From Chaenocephalus aceratus (lineage: Eukaryota > Chordata > Actinopteri > Perciformes > Channichthyidae): a stretch of 64,000 nt of DNA. Below the pieces are notes generated by a model, which did not search any database, was not told where the DNA came from, and saw nothing but the letters and a program-made list of their open reading frames with translations. The stretch's first letter is position 1, and every line of letters begins with the position of its first letter. Positions 13,055 to 24,753 of this stretch are shown in pieces. Location of the stretch: NCBI GenBank assembly GCA_023974075.1, contig JAMFTG010000718.1, positions 1 to 64,000 of the forward strand, read 5' to 3'. A program made the translations under genes and the position numbers.

Positions 13055-14924
13055 AGGTCACCTATCATACAACATCCACTTGTTCACGTCTCTTCTGCAT
13101 CAACATGTGTCCCCTCTTCTCCTGTCTCTTCTGCATCAACATGTGTCCCCTCTTCTTCATGTCTCTTCTGCATCAACATGTGTCCCCTCTTCTTCACGTC
13201 TCTTCTACATCAACATGTGTCCCCTCTTCTTCACGTCTCTTCTGCATCAACATGTGTCCCCTCTTCTCCATGTCTCTTCTACATCAACATGTGTCCCCTC
13301 TTCTTCATGTCTCTTCTGCATCAACATGTGTCCCCTCTTCTTCATGTCTCTTCTACATCAACACGTGTCCCCTCTTCTCCATGTCTCTTCTACATCAACA
13401 TGTGTCCCCTCTTCTTCATGTCTCTTCTGCATCAACATGTGTCCCCTCTTCTCCATGTCTCTTCTGCATCAACATGTGTCCCCTCTTCTTCATGTCTCTT
13501 CTGCATCAACATGTGTCCCCTCTTCTACGTCTTCTACATCAACATGTGTCCCCTCTTCTTCACGTCTCTTCTGCATCAACATGTGTCCCCTCTTCTTCAC
13601 GTCTCTTCTACATCAACATGTGTCCCCTCTTCTTCATGTCTCTTCTGCATCAACATGTGTCCCCTCTTCTTCATGTCTCTTCTACATCAACACGTGTCCC
13701 CTCTTCTCCATGTCTCTTCTACATCAACACGTGTCCCCTCTTCTTCATGTCTCTTCTACATCAACACGTGTCCCCTCTTCTCCATGTCTCTTCTACATCA
13801 ACATGTGTCCCCTCTTCTTCATGTCTCTTCTGCATCAACATGTGTCCCCTCTTCTTCATGTCTCTTCTACATCAACACGTGTCCCCTCTTCTCCATGTCT
13901 CTTCTACATCACCATGTGTCCCCTCTTCTTCATGTCTCTTCTACATCAACATGTGTCCCCTCTTCTCCATGTCTCTTCTACATCAACACGTGTCCCCTCT
14001 TCTTCATGTCTCTTCTACATCAACATGTGTCCCCTCTTCTCCATGTCTCTTCTACATCAACATGTGTCCCTCTTCCTCATGTCTCTTCTACATCAACATG
14101 TGTCCCTCTTCTCCATGTCTCTTCTACATCAACATGTGTCCCCTCTTCTTCATGTCTCTTCTACATCAACATGTGTCCCCTCTTCTTCATGTCTCTTCTA
14201 CATCAACATGTGTCCCCTCTTCTTCATGTCTCTTCTACATCAACATGTGTCCCCTCTTCTTCATGTCTCTTCTACATCAACATGTGTCCCCTCTTCTTCA
14301 TGTCTCTTCTACATCAACATGTGTCCCCTCTTCTTCATGTCTCTTCTACATCAACATGTGTCCCCTCTTCTTCATGTCTCTTCTACATCAACATGTGTCC
14401 CCTCTTCTTCATGTCTCTTCTACATGAACATGTGTCCCCTCTTCCTCACGTCTCTTCTACATCAACATGTGTCCCCTCTTCCTCACGTCTCTTCTACATC
14501 AACATGTGTCCCCTCTGTGGAAAGAGACTCTGAAAGTTTCAGGAACAAAGATTCTCTCTTTTTGATCCATTTCTATAAAAACCTGTCTGAAAATGTCATA
14601 ACGATGTGTTGTCTTGTGTAACCGTTAGACAATCAGCAAACCAAGGTAACCCCCCCCCCCCCCCCCCCCCCCCTTATCACCTGAATCTCCTCTAGAGCTC
14701 CATTGAGTTCTTTGTAGCCAAATGTCTCTCAGAGGGGCGTGGGGAGGGGCTCCTTATCTTCATCTAAAGTAACAGACGGAGAATCAGCACTTTGGAAACA
14801 GGGCTGAAACAGAGGGGATTATGGGTAATGCTGCAATGATCTGTTTGGTGTTTCAGCCAATCAGAGCTCTGTATATATCAGAGACCTGTGATATATTGAT
14901 GAACGACAGTATAAAAGGGGACCT
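13055..14924 (+). mobile_element. TTAA-flanked (piggyBac-like) MITE carrying a 37-bp satellite
   Basis: Left end TTAA then AGGTCACCTATCATAC (13051 on); right end GTATAAAAGGGGACCT then TTAA (14925-14928). The ends are inverted repeats and the TTAA flanks fit piggyBac-like transposition. After the satellite the right-hand part holds GTGGAAAGAGACTCTGAAAG, a poly-C run (14649-14672), CCAATCAGAGCTCTGTATAT and the terminal repeat. Homologous right ends occur at 31039-31475 (inverted) and 50875-51958, and a short terminal stub at 45932. Confidence 0.85.
13088..14517 (+). repeat. 37-bp satellite array B1, about 38 units
   Basis: Unit CATGTCTCTTCTACATCAAC then ATGTGTCCCCTCTTCTT (37 bp). Variants (TGCATC or TACATC, CACGTG or CATGTG, CTCC or CTTC) are intermingled in the 5' two thirds, while about 14130-14410 is nearly uniform, suggesting recent expansion at the 3' side. 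Since 37 is not divisible by 3, all three frames are open with a 37-residue period; these are artefact proteins. Confidence 0.97.
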
Positions 14925-15687
14925 TTAAGTAAAAAACATTGAATGACTCACCTTGCTCACAATCTCCTAATACTGAATGTTTTGAGGACAACGCCTGGTG
15001 GAATCAGAACACTCTTCTTGGCATGTTGCTAGGCGATGCATTCATATTAATGTTGTTTCTTTTCTCCGAACGTGTGCACTCGCAGCCCCTCTTGGGATAC
15101 AATGCAGCTTAAGATATCTCCATCTCACTGATACTTTTTTTATCCTCGTTAAATCAAAGGTTTTCAAATGTTATAATGCTGATATGTTCCGCCGTCTTCT
15201 GACAGAATTGAAAAATGTGGTGTTTTGATGAAATATTCGAATGTTTTCAGATTATTTAGCGTGGATTTCATCATCATCACATCTCCATTCGAAGGTGACA
15301 TGTCACGTAAAAGCATCATGACTTCTTCGTTTTAATCTTGTTTTTTTTCCATTGAAAGATGGTTTTAAACAAGAGAATGAATCGTTCACCCTCTGCTTCA
15401 CCCTTTCCCCCTGCTGAGCTTTTAGCCTGAAGTCTTTGTCGCTTCCTCCCCACACCTCTCAGCAAAACCATTTTCCTGGCACTGAAACACAGATGTTATC
15501 CATCTGATTAAGCGTTCAAGGTTACATCTCCAAATACATCAAAGTCTCCCAAAAGAAAAAGCGTGACAGCCAACATTTTAAACTGGCTTTAACTTTAACA
15601 TGTTCGGGTTGCCTAAAGGTGCAAACTCAAATGTCTTTCCCATCATTTTTCTTCCCAGTTCGGGCAAATGAAAACGTATTAGCTAGA

Positions 15688-16440
15688 GATGTCCCGATCC
15701 GATCACGTGATTTTGAAAAGATCGGAATCGGGAGAAAAAAATCGGGGATCGGGATTACATTTTTTTTTTTTTATAAAATATATTTTTTTAATTTAATGTT
15801 ACAAAACAAAAATGACCATGTCCACGTGTTAAAGTCATCCTGAGGACTTAGTTTTGGTTTAAAATTACACAACATCATGTATGAGTTGCTTTCTTTGGGC
15901 TTGTTTTCAGACCTGGTTGCTTATTCCTCTGAAATCTGGCAACAGAGTGGACGCAGTGTCTAATAGTAGCGGTAAGCTAACGAGAAGCTACGTTCAGCTG
16001 GTGACTCGGGAGTCGGGACAGAGAAAATGTCAGGAGTTTGGAAGTATTATAAAATTGAAAGCGAAGGCAGTGGAACAGCCAGATGCAATGTTTGCAAGGC
16101 GGAGGTTTCGCGTGGTGGAAAGAACAGAGCTACGTTCAACACGACCAATCTAATACGCTACGTGAGAAACAAACACCAACAACAACACGACGAGTACACA
16201 GCGGCCACTCGGGTAACGGCACTGAAACAACCGACACTTTCAGAGACTTTCAAAGGAAAGAGAAACTGCCCCAGAACAGTGAAAAGGCCAAACAAATAAC
16301 AGCAAGATAGCTGAATTCATCGCGTTGGATGACCAGCCGTTATCGGTTACCTTTTTTTTCTCTTAATGCATTGCATAAAGATCGGATCGGGAAAATCGGT
16401 ATCGGCAGATTGTCAAAATCAAATGATCGGATTATTGATT
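15688..16440 (+). mobile_element. hAT remnant with BED zinc-finger fragment
   Basis: Begins AGAGATGTCCCGATCCGATC, a hAT-type terminus typical of fish, and ends near GATCGGATCGGGAAAATCGG, so the 3' terminus is diverged or truncated. From 16027 to 16299 it encodes a BED-finger domain: MSGVWKYYKIESEGSG, then CNVCKAEVSRGGK with NTTNLIRYVRNKHQQQH giving Cys2 and His residues at proper spacing, followed by LKQPTLSETF. The catalytic region is missing. Confidence 0.85.
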
Positions 16441-16824
16441 TGACACTGAACGGATCTACTCATCTTTGTTTCAAGGACTAAACGGGTTGAGGAAATCTGC
16501 CCAGGAAAATGAAAAGCCAGTTGAGAAAAGCATCAACATTGAAAAATATAGTCGGTTCATTGTTTGAGTCGTTTCAATATTCTCAGTGTTCTTGCTTTTC
16601 ATTTCTGATGTTTTGTTTTAATGCAGTACATCTGAAAATGTCAACTGAGGATGTTCAAAACTTAATCCTTAAATGTTATGGACTGACAGAAACAATCACA
16701 TTCAACCAATTTGGAGAGTTTGGGGGACAACACAACGTTGGGATTTCATAAAACACTACAAGAAAGGAAAAAGCGCAAAAGGCCCATGTAAAGTAATAAT
16801 GCTAAGCTAGGCTAGCCATCTACT

Positions 16825-17313
16825 GCCACGATTCTTGTGTTGTGTCACGTTTTTAGTTAGTAGTGGGGTGTTTTGCTTTTCTCCTTGTCATGTTTTCCTC
16901 CCTGTGTATTGTCTGGTCTTTTCCCCTGTGTTTTCCTGTCTGTCGTTAGTTTCCCTGGTGTGTCTGATTTCCTGATTGTGTTCACCTGTCACCCCTTCGG
17001 TGTTTCCTGTGCCCTGTGTCTTGTTACCCTGTGTTTAAATTCCCCCGTCTCCCAGTGTTCAGTGTCAGTTCGTTTGTCTTTTGGAAGGTATTGTCTCTTG
17101 TCAGGTCTGTGCACTCGAAAAAGTTTGATTCCTCACTACGCGAGCGCTTTCAGTTTGTGTTCTCTATTTTTTGTCATCTCGGCGAGAGATTTGATAGTTA
17201 CCTTTTGTTGTTGTTCAATGCTGTATTTGGAAACAAAAGTATCTTACAAATACTTTACCTCTGTCTCCCGGGTCGTGCAATTGGTCCTACCTCCTAAGTG
17301 TCTGAGTTCGTAA
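16825..17313 (+). mobile_element. LTR-like dispersed repeat with exact 8-bp flanking repeat
   Basis: The body begins GCCACGATTCTTGTG then TGTCACGTTTT and ends CTGTCTCCCGGGTCGTGCA, then GAGTTCGTAA. It resembles fish Gypsy-type LTR sequence from memory (TGT...ACA ends would be 16843-17315). CATCTACT flanks it exactly at 16817-16824 and 17314-17321. An 8-bp duplication is longer than usual for Gypsy, so the class is open. Confidence 0.5.
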
Positions 17314-17477
17314 CATCTACTCATTCCAGCACTAGTCATAACACACACAGCTTTGTCTTGGAAACAAAGCAAATACATATATTTCCCAGTTGAACTTTTC
17401 TTAGTCATTTTGCTGTCATGCACTATTGCTACTTGTCAACACCGACTGATCCCTGTTTCTCCTTTCCTTCTTTCTAG

Positions 17478-17598
17478 AGATCGAGAAAGTTCAGAAAGAC
17501 GAGGACAAGGATGACGAAAAGTTCATCGACGTTCGTCATCAACAAAAACATGAAAACTGGGCCAGAAAATTGTAATACCAGTCAAGCAGTTTCCTAAA
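17478..17598 (+). CDS. khdrbs3: khdrbs3 internal exon (end of QUA1 linker/start of KH), frame broken by two +1 insertions
   Basis: KHDRBS3 is a nuclear STAR-family RNA-binding protein that controls alternative splicing. This exon follows a pyrimidine-rich tract ending in CTAG and is followed by the donor GTAAGT at 17599. Read with two corrections it gives IEKVQKDEDKDDEKFIDV, then VINKNMK, then LGQKIVIPVKQFPK, matching the family segment that leads into the KH domain. The literal sequence has an extra base near 17534 (after GACGTT) and an extra A in the run 17553-17556. Together these shift the frame by +2 and create an in-frame TAA. Without them the exon is 119 nt (2 + 39 codons) and joins the next exon in phase 0. 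Exons 3' of it are intact, so sequencing error is more likely than a pseudogene, but a real lesion cannot be excluded. The acceptor could also be two bases later. Confidence 0.85.
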
Positions 17599-18084
17599 GT
17601 AAGTTCTACAGAACCACATGTCATCCTACAAAAATGTCATGTGCATATATACAGAATTTAAGATGGTATTTATAGATAATGATGCATCTCTGGTTATGAT
17701 TAACATTCCCTACGAGATGCCACTTGACACATTTGTTGACGCTTCGTGTTATTCGATGTAACATTTCCGGCGTACAGGCAGGATGTTTGCTGACAGAACT
17801 GGGTAGATAGTATTATATTAAGGGGTGTTACTTCCTGCAAGAGTTGTTTTAAGTGTAAATCCCACTCTCCTTCATTACGCTGACCTTGGTCAACGACGCT
17901 TTGAGGTCTCGGTATATTAATTTGCCAATGAATATTTATGAATATATGATTCAAAGGAATTATCTGGTGGTGGATTTCATTTTTCTTGAGTGTGTAGTTG
18001 ACTTACACCTCGGTTCTGGGGTTTATTTCCAACTTCTCGAGGTCTTTTTCTCATGACTTCGGAAGGTGAGAGTACGTATAACTC

Positions 18085-19332
18085 AAGTCCAGTGGTGCAA
18101 GTAACTATGTTAATTAACTACTCAAACACAATGTTGCTTTACTTGAGTATTTAAGGGTTTTGCTACGTTGTACTTTTCCTCCACTACATGTATTTAATAC
18201 CTTTAGTTACTTCACAGATGTGGATGAATGATGTGAAATATAATCAAGTGTTGAATCAGACTTTAGTTCCACCTGGAGTAAATCCACCAGCTACCCTGCA
18301 GTCTACACAGTACTTCAGACTAGCTGCACCTCCTCCAGCTACCCTGCAGTCTACAAAGTACTTCAGACTAGCTGCACCCTCCTCCAGCTACCCTGCAGTC
18401 TACAAAGTACTTCAGACTATCTGCACCTTCACCAGCTTTGAGAACACTTTAATGATCAATCATTATAAACACATCATATATATTATTCTGAAATGGACCA
18501 ATCTGCGCAACGACTACTTTTACTGTCTTTCACTATATTTTGATGAGAATACTTTTCTACTTTGACTTGAGGAACATTTTGAATGCAGGACTTTTACTGT
18601 AACAGAGTATTCCTACACTCTGGTACTTCTACTTTTACTCAAGTACAAGATCTGAGTACTTCTACTTTTACTCAAGTACAAGATCTGAGTACTTCTACTT
18701 TTGCTAAAGTACAATATCTGAGTACTTCGACTTCTAGTCAAGTACAATATCTGAATACTTCTACTTTTACTCAAGTACAATATCTGAGTACTTCTACTTT
18801 ACTCTAGTACAAGATCTGAGTACTTCTACTTTTACTCTAGTACAAGATCTGAGTACTTCTACTTTTACTCTAGTACAATATATGAGTACTTCTACTTTTA
18901 CTCAAGTACCATATCTGAGTACTTCTACTTTTACTCAAGTACAATATATGAGTTCTTCTACTTTTACTCAAGTACAATATCTGAGTACTTCTACTTTTAC
19001 TCTAGTACAATATCTGATTACTTCTACCTTTACTCAAGTACCATATCTGAGTACTTCTACTTTTACTCAAGTACAATATCTGAGTACTTCTACTTTTACT
19101 CAAGTACAATATCTGAGTACTTCTACTTTTACTCTAGTACAATATCGGAGTACCTTCTACTTTTACTCAAGTACCATATCTGAGTACTTCTACTTTTACT
19201 CAAGTACAATATCTGAGTACTTCTACTTTTACTCAAGTACAATATCTGAGTACTTCTACTTTTACTCAAGTACAATATCGGAGTACTTCTACTTTTACTC
19301 TAGTACAATATCGGAGTACTTATTTTGGTACT

Positions 19333-19365
<33 letters not shown>

Positions 19366-19480
19366 CTACCGGTATATTTTGATTAGTTTTGACTTGAGTA
19401 ACATTTTGAATACAGGACTTTTCTTGCAACACAGTATTCCTACACTTTAGCACTTCTCCTTTACTTCAGATCTGAGTACT
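18085..19480. repeat. Dispersed element with 33-bp array (about 22 units)
   Basis: Starts CCAGTGGTGCAAGTAACTA, a common fish element end, followed by three copies of a roughly 52-bp word with CCAGCTACCCTGCAGTCTAC (18288-18420). From about 18600 to 19330 the 33-bp unit TCTGAGTACTTCTACTTTTA then CTCAAGTACAATA is repeated. A TA microsatellite lies at 19342-19366. No clear right-hand terminus found, so the ends are approximate. Open frames with an 11-residue period are artefacts. Confidence 0.8.
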
Positions 19481-20149
19481 TCTCCCCTCTGATGGAGTCC
19501 AGTACAGGGAGCTTCCCGTTGACCTCCACATGAAGCCGTTTTGAGCGATCACACTGTTGCCACATCTGAGTGCACTTCAGCCTCGCCCCCACGCACGAGG
19601 AGCCTTCAGGTTTTTACCGGAGCCTTTTGCTCGATGCATGACAGGGATTTCCCGCTGGGAGCACGATGGGGAGGCTGGTGTAAAAGTGAGAGGCTTCCTC
19701 TTAGACGGGAACATCACTCAAGTGTTCACCTCAGCCCTCGGGCGGAAGGACAGCGGTGTGTGGAAAGAGACACGGAGGAAACTCATTACAGGAGGGAAAC
19801 TCTGACCCAGTAAAGCTCGACAGCGACGACTGGGCTTCGCCGTAAGATGCATTCCTGCTCAATATCACTAGAATGTTAATGACATGCACGCGGGGTGTAC
19901 ACATCAACACCCGACATGTGATCTGACACTTTGTGCTCCCTCTGAAAACCTAGCTGTTTTTGATCTGCGACATACTTTCACATCCTCAACACTCTTTGGG
20001 CGAGAAAGGAGGAAACAAACAAAAATAATAAAGTTGTGATTTTTGTGAATACTGATGTACTTGCTGTGAAGACTTGTTCTAAAATGTGCCTCGTGTCCCT
20101 TCTCTACATCCTTGAGTATTCCATGCAAGCACTGATTTGGTGAATAATG

Positions 20150-20330
20150 TGGCAGGTATAGATAGATAGATATAAATGTATAGATATAGATGGATAGATA
20201 TATGTATAGATGGATATAAATGTATAGATATAGATGGATATATGTATAGATATAGATGGATAGGTAGATATATGTATAGATAGATATGGATAGATATAGA
20301 TAGATATATGGATAGATACTTTATTGATCC
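20150..20330. repeat. (GATA)n microsatellite
   Basis: Imperfect GATA/TAGA repeat of about 180 bp. It ends directly in ACTTTATTGATCCCAATTTT, a retroelement-tail motif also found next to the other GATA array at 28.2 kb. Confidence 0.95.
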
Positions 20331-20420
20331 CAATTTTGGAAATTATTTTGTTGCAGAAGTGTGCTGTTCAGACATTAAAATACAATACTTAAAAAAGTGG
20401 AAAATAAACAAAACAATGTA
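20315..20420 (-). mobile_element. Retroelement 3'-tail fragment next to GATA tract
   Basis: TACTTTATTGATCCCAATTT, then GGAAATTATTTTGTTGCAG, then GTGTGCTGTTCAGAC. The same block occurs at 28200-28280 (ACTTTATTGATCCTAATTTG, GTTGCAGCAGCATAC), also abutting GATA repeats. From memory this is a fish LINE 3' terminus; exact family not assigned. Confidence 0.55.
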
Positions 20421-21839
20421 ACATATTGTGGATAATTAAAATGAAAAGTCAAAGATACTACAGTATTATATGGTATCTACCATGTTTACCAATTTGTCTT
20501 AGCATTTTAGCATGCTGCCATTTACCTATTAGCCCAAAGTACGGCTGAGGCTAACGGGAACGTCAACAGTGTGGCAGGTATTGGACACAAAGCATTCCTG
20601 TTACCAGCTGCAAATTACGTTAATGGTTGGTTTTGCATTAACTCTGAGAAAGGTACTGACATGCACTCTGATACAGAGGGGACGTTTGTGTGTGGCGTGG
20701 TGTGCGTATCATCTGGAGTCTGTTCTAAGTCTCGCCGTTAAATAGATTTGTTTGACATCTTTGATAATTACAGGAATCGTCACTGACATTTCAATACATG
20801 CGAGCAATGGGATTTTTTGCGGTGAGAAAGGAGGAAACGTACAACAATAGAGTTGTGGTTTCATAAATGCGTACCATTCAAAGTTCATGTCGCACAACTT
20901 TGATATAATACTTCTTTCAACGTTTCTACATCAATGATTATTACTGTAAGCGCTGATTGTTGATTTCAGACCAAACAAGACTGTCAGAGTATCTGTAACC
21001 AATGTAGCTTAGCATATTAGCATGTTGACATTTACTAATCATCACGAAGTACAGCTGAGGCTAATGGGCAGGTCATAAAACAAGCATCTCTGTTACCAGC
21101 TGATCACCAAATGTAAGCTGGTTGGTTTTGCATTAGCTCTGAGAAAAGTATTGACATGCAGTCTGATAGAGAGGACATGTGTTATTGGTGAGGCCTGAGA
21201 GGCGGTGTATTTATGTGTGTCATCTGGAGGCTGATCTAAGTCTGAGGTTCACCCGCTAAACAGATTTGCTTTGACAGCTTTGATAAGTAGTGCCACTAAT
21301 ACGCTGTTTAGAGCTCCAGCAAGCCACCGAAGGAAGACAAATTCAATTTGTTCTATCTGACGGGTGGCAGGAGAAAGAGTGATCGGTCTGACTCGAATGG
21401 GTTTTTCTCCTGCGAGCATCACCTTTTGGCTTTGAATTGGCACGTTTTCTACAAATAGCCATTTAGCAGCACGTGCAGAGGTTAAATCCATCCTCCACAA
21501 ACATCGCTTTCTATCAAAATGAAGCGAGGAACGACAACACGCTGCTGATCCTATGGGATGAAATGCAGCTGTTGCTCAGAAACTTTGACAGCCAACGCTG
21601 AGGAATTTTCCATTTTTTTTTAGATGCTGGCAAGAGTGATGATGTTCGACTTGTTTGGTGTGGTTCTGCTGTGTAGTAGACATTGTAGAGGAACATTTGC
21701 AGCAAGCATATGCTCAAACAAGAACAAGACAATATTTAATTAAAACCTTAATCTAGCATCTTAACCAAAAACAAATTAAATAAAACTCAAATTCAAACTG
21801 CCGTAGATGGACCAGGTAGCTGCAGAAGAGGATAAGGGC

Positions 21840-22142
21840 CCGTCCACACGGCAGCGTGCGGTGCTTCAACGAAGACGCTTCCCATTCACTTTGAGTGGGG
21901 AGACGTCACGCTTTGCCGGACTGCATTGTGGTTCCGTCGCTTTGCCTCCGTTGCTCGCTTCGTAAGTTGAGAAAAGTTCAACTTTTCAAGCGCCAGCCAA
22001 TCAAACAATATGCCAGTACAAGCGCTAGCCAATCAAACCGTGTGTGTGTGTCCGGGGCGGGAGATGAATGTGATTGGTTGTTGGGCGCGCGCCAGACCCG
22101 CCCACCGGCAAGCGTCAACGCGACGGATCCGTGTGGACGTAC
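21840..22142. mobile_element. GTCCACAC-type MITE with 8-bp duplication
   Basis: Begins CCGTCCACACGGCAGCGTG and ends GATCCGTGTGGACGTAC. It is flanked by ATAAGGGC (21832-21839) and CTAAGGGC (22143-22150). The paralogous unit at 23.09 kb reads GAGGATAAGGGCAATC with no insertion, confirming the boundaries. Contains CCAATCAAA words and GC-rich ends; no coding capacity. Confidence 0.88.
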
Positions 22143-23397
22143 CTAAGGGCATCGTGTGATTTATTTTTCGTTCAACCAACATTTTTATTTTATTGAGATT
22201 AGAGTAAAAAATGTAAATCAGAACTCTAAAACATTTTTTTTTTCTGAAAATAGCATTTTCTCAGATTCTGATTTTTATATCAAATTTCTTTTATCAGAAT
22301 TCCGACTTTTTCTCAGATCTCAACAAACAAAAGTACTTTTTTACCCACATACAGTATATACCCATATCACCCTGTGCCAAAGCATGAACACACATCTATT
22401 TACCATATACCAAAACAGCAGGGAAATCCATATGTAACTATTACAAATCAATGAACAGCTCCAACACTTACAGTACAGCAATAGAGATCCCAATATTTGA
22501 AATCATGATTGAACCACACTGTCACACCTACTCATGAACAAAAAATACCCCTCCCTTTGAACAAGGATGCTTCTGTCAGCGCTATCTAAGGATCTGTGGT
22601 TCTCCGTCTCTTTATTTTTCTAGAGAGCATCTTTTGGCAGAAAGCACCGCAGGCCATTAGCGAGGCGTAAGGAGTCCCACTGGTTTATATCCAGTTCACA
22701 CTGTGGCTTTTCGGTGATTTATCCTCCTGCCGTCCTGCTGTCCTCAGCACAACCCCTCTCTCTCAGCACACCTTTCGCCAGACTCGCAGTTACATTCAGA
22801 AAATATCTCAGATGTGCCTCCTTCCCTCCCTCCTTCCCCTCCCCCTGCATCCCCTTCAAGCTAAGTGTGATTAATCAAACATCCTTTCCCTTCTTGTGTC
22901 TTCATAATCATCCATCTTTCTTTTGTTTCGGCTTAATATGTCAACATTTCTGTTTCCACATATTTGGTTCTTATTATTGTGTTATTGTTATTTTTTTTTT
23001 TTTTTAGAGAAGACAAGATTTAGTTAAAACCCTATTCTAGCATCTGAACCAAAAACAAATCAAACTGACGCAGATGGACCAGGTACAGAAGAGGATAAGG
23101 GCAATCATTTTTGAATCTATATTTTAGTGTTGAGATTAGAGTAAAAATTCAAAAATGAAGTCAGTCAATTCTTTCCATTTGTCTGACTTTTTTCTCAGAA
23201 CGGAAAACCAATATACTTTTTCACCGTAATAATAATAATAATAAAAACAGCAAGTAAATCCATATTTTACTTTTATAAATCAATGGACACTTCTTGTTTC
23301 TTCCCATCATCCATCTTTCTTTTGTTTCGGCTAAATACTGTCAACAATTCCATTTCTGTTTTCACATATTTGGTTCTTGTTGTTGTGTTATTGTTTT

Positions 23398-23950
23398 TAG
23401 GGCTGCCCGATATATGGTTTCGTGACGAAAATCACGATATGCGCATGCGCGATATTCACATCGCGTGGACGTGCGATTTAAAAATTTTTTTTTTTTTTTT
23501 TTTTTTCCATTTTTTTTTTAGGTCTTGCGATATTAAGTAGGCAAATTACCTCAAACACGTCATGTCACAATTATTTTGCTGCTTGCTACAAAAGGAAAAC
23601 TTGCGCGGCTCTCATGTCAGGGGTACTTTGAGTGAGTGACACAGCAAACCACAATCAAATCTCCAAAGCAAACGGACCCCGTGATTAAAGGTCAAAACAC
23701 TGACATTTCTCCAGGGCAGTTCGGCGCTGCTAACCGAGCTAGCTCAGCTTGTTGCTCTGATAACTTAAGATCCAGACGTCCGTGACTAAAATCCTTCATC
23801 CGGTTATGTATAGTAAAAAAATACCAATTGTATAGCATTAAAGTTCAAGAAAGGATGGTGTGCGGAAAAAAAAACCGTCTTTTCTTCCATTCCTGTATGT
23901 TTTCATGTATACATCGCAATGTCAGTTTTTTCCAATATCGTGCAGCCCCA
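23398..23950. mobile_element. hAT-type MITE
   Basis: Starts TAGGGCTGCCCGATATATGG and ends CCAATATCGTGCAGCCCCA; flanked by the exact 8-bp duplication ATTGTTTT (23390-23397 and 23951-23958). No transposase remnant recognised. A poly-T run lies near 23490-23518. Confidence 0.9.
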
Positions 23951-24383
23951 ATTGTTTTTATTGTGTTTGCCACGAACACCACGACCTGTGATTATACTGC
24001 AAACTCATCATCTTTTATCGTGTTGATTATAGACGGCAGCACAATCCTCTCTCACAGTTTACTGACATGCAGCAGTATCCAGGAGCCCAGGCAGGTTTTT
24101 ATACATCATATAATCCCTCACGATAACCAAAGCATTAGCTAAACCCCAGAGCATCAATCACAGCAGGAGTCAGACGCATTTTGATTCCTGATAACAGCAG
24201 GGATTACTGTTATGAGTTCAGTAAGACTCCTATTTGGAGGACGAGCGGGTACTTTCTGCAAAACTGCCGGGGAAGCGTTGAAATGTCCAGATTAAGACTT
24301 CTCCCTGACATTTACTGGCATTAGTCAAACAAACATGAAGCATGATCTGTTTAAATAGTCAGGAACTTAAAATAACACCCAAC

Positions 24384-24753
24384 CAGGGGCGCCGTAAGGG
24401 GGTGAAAAGTTAGGATGATTCTAAGGGCCCGTGACTGACAGGGGCCCCAAAAAAATTTAAGAACATTAAGAAAAAAAAATGTAAGTAACCTTTCATCAAT
24501 CATCAATAATTAACATAAATATAACGTCATATTGATAATGTATTCACTAAACTTATGATTCATTTAACTTATTTGCTTCCAAAAGTTAATTATCCAAAGC
24601 ATCGAACACCCCCCTCTATTTACATGTAATGGTTTGGTCCTGCCTCCAACGGGGTGTGGTTAGCATTGTGCTTGGTTGGCGTGGCCTGGGTCTGGTGGTG
24701 GGGCCCAATGTGATATATTTTCATGGGGCTCAAAATCCCTGGCGGCGCCCCTG
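24384..24753. mobile_element. hAT-type MITE (CAGGGGCGCC ends)
   Basis: Starts CAGGGGCGCCGTAAGGGGG and ends CCCTGGCGGCGCCCCTG. Flanks CACCCAAC (24376-24383) and CACCAAAC (24754-24761) match at 7 of 8. It is 370 bp with no coding capacity. Confidence 0.88.

Larger units (their letters stand above)
1..17477 (+). other. khdrbs3: khdrbs3 intron 1 (3' part)
   Basis: The window opens inside an intron that ends at the AG before the first recognisable exon. No QUA1/start-codon exon of a KHDRBS protein was seen upstream, so the first coding exon should lie before the window. Most of the interval is repeats, listed separately. Stretches where I recognise nothing coding or repetitive: about 1-400, 1290-2030, 2840-3650, 4270-5400, 8160-9480, 11530-11960, 12600-13050, 14930-15680 and 16450-16810. 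Intron status rests on the splice acceptor and exon homology at its 3' end. Confidence 0.75.
19985..21300. repeat. Diverged local tandem duplication
   Basis: Words recur in order in two copies: GCGAGAAAGGAGGAAAC (about 19998) and GGTGAGAAAGGAGGAAAC (20820); TTAGCATGCTGCCATTTAC (20506) and TTAGCATGTTGACATTTAC (21015); TTGGTTTTGCATTA (20625 and 21120); TCATCTGGAG (20710 and 21218). The first copy has received the GATA tract and retroelement tail at about 20155-20460, which the second lacks. Confidence 0.75.
21725..23990. repeat. Diverged tandem duplication (about 1.3 kb and 0.4 kb copies)
   Basis: Unit 1 (about 21725-23003) and unit 2 (about 23009-23398) share, in order, TCTAGCATCT with AACCAAAAACAAAT, AGATGGACCAGGTA, AGAAGAGGATAAGGGC, GAGATTAGAGTAAAAA and CATCCATCTTTCTTTTGTTT. 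Unit 1 carries an extra MITE (21840-22142) and unit 2 an extra hAT element (23398-23950), so each copy acts as the empty site for the other's insertion. Confidence 0.8.

Noticed and set aside
13005..14621. Three overlapping open frames of 440-540 codons
   Set aside because: Same 37-bp satellite artefact on the plus strand.
1..17460. First coding exon of khdrbs3 (QUA1)
   Set aside because: Looked for the family N-terminal sequence in the upstream intron region and did not find it; presumably before the window.
19541..19813. 90-codon frame in a GC-richer patch after the 33-bp array
   Set aside because: Two overlapping frames of similar length and no family match; treated as chance.
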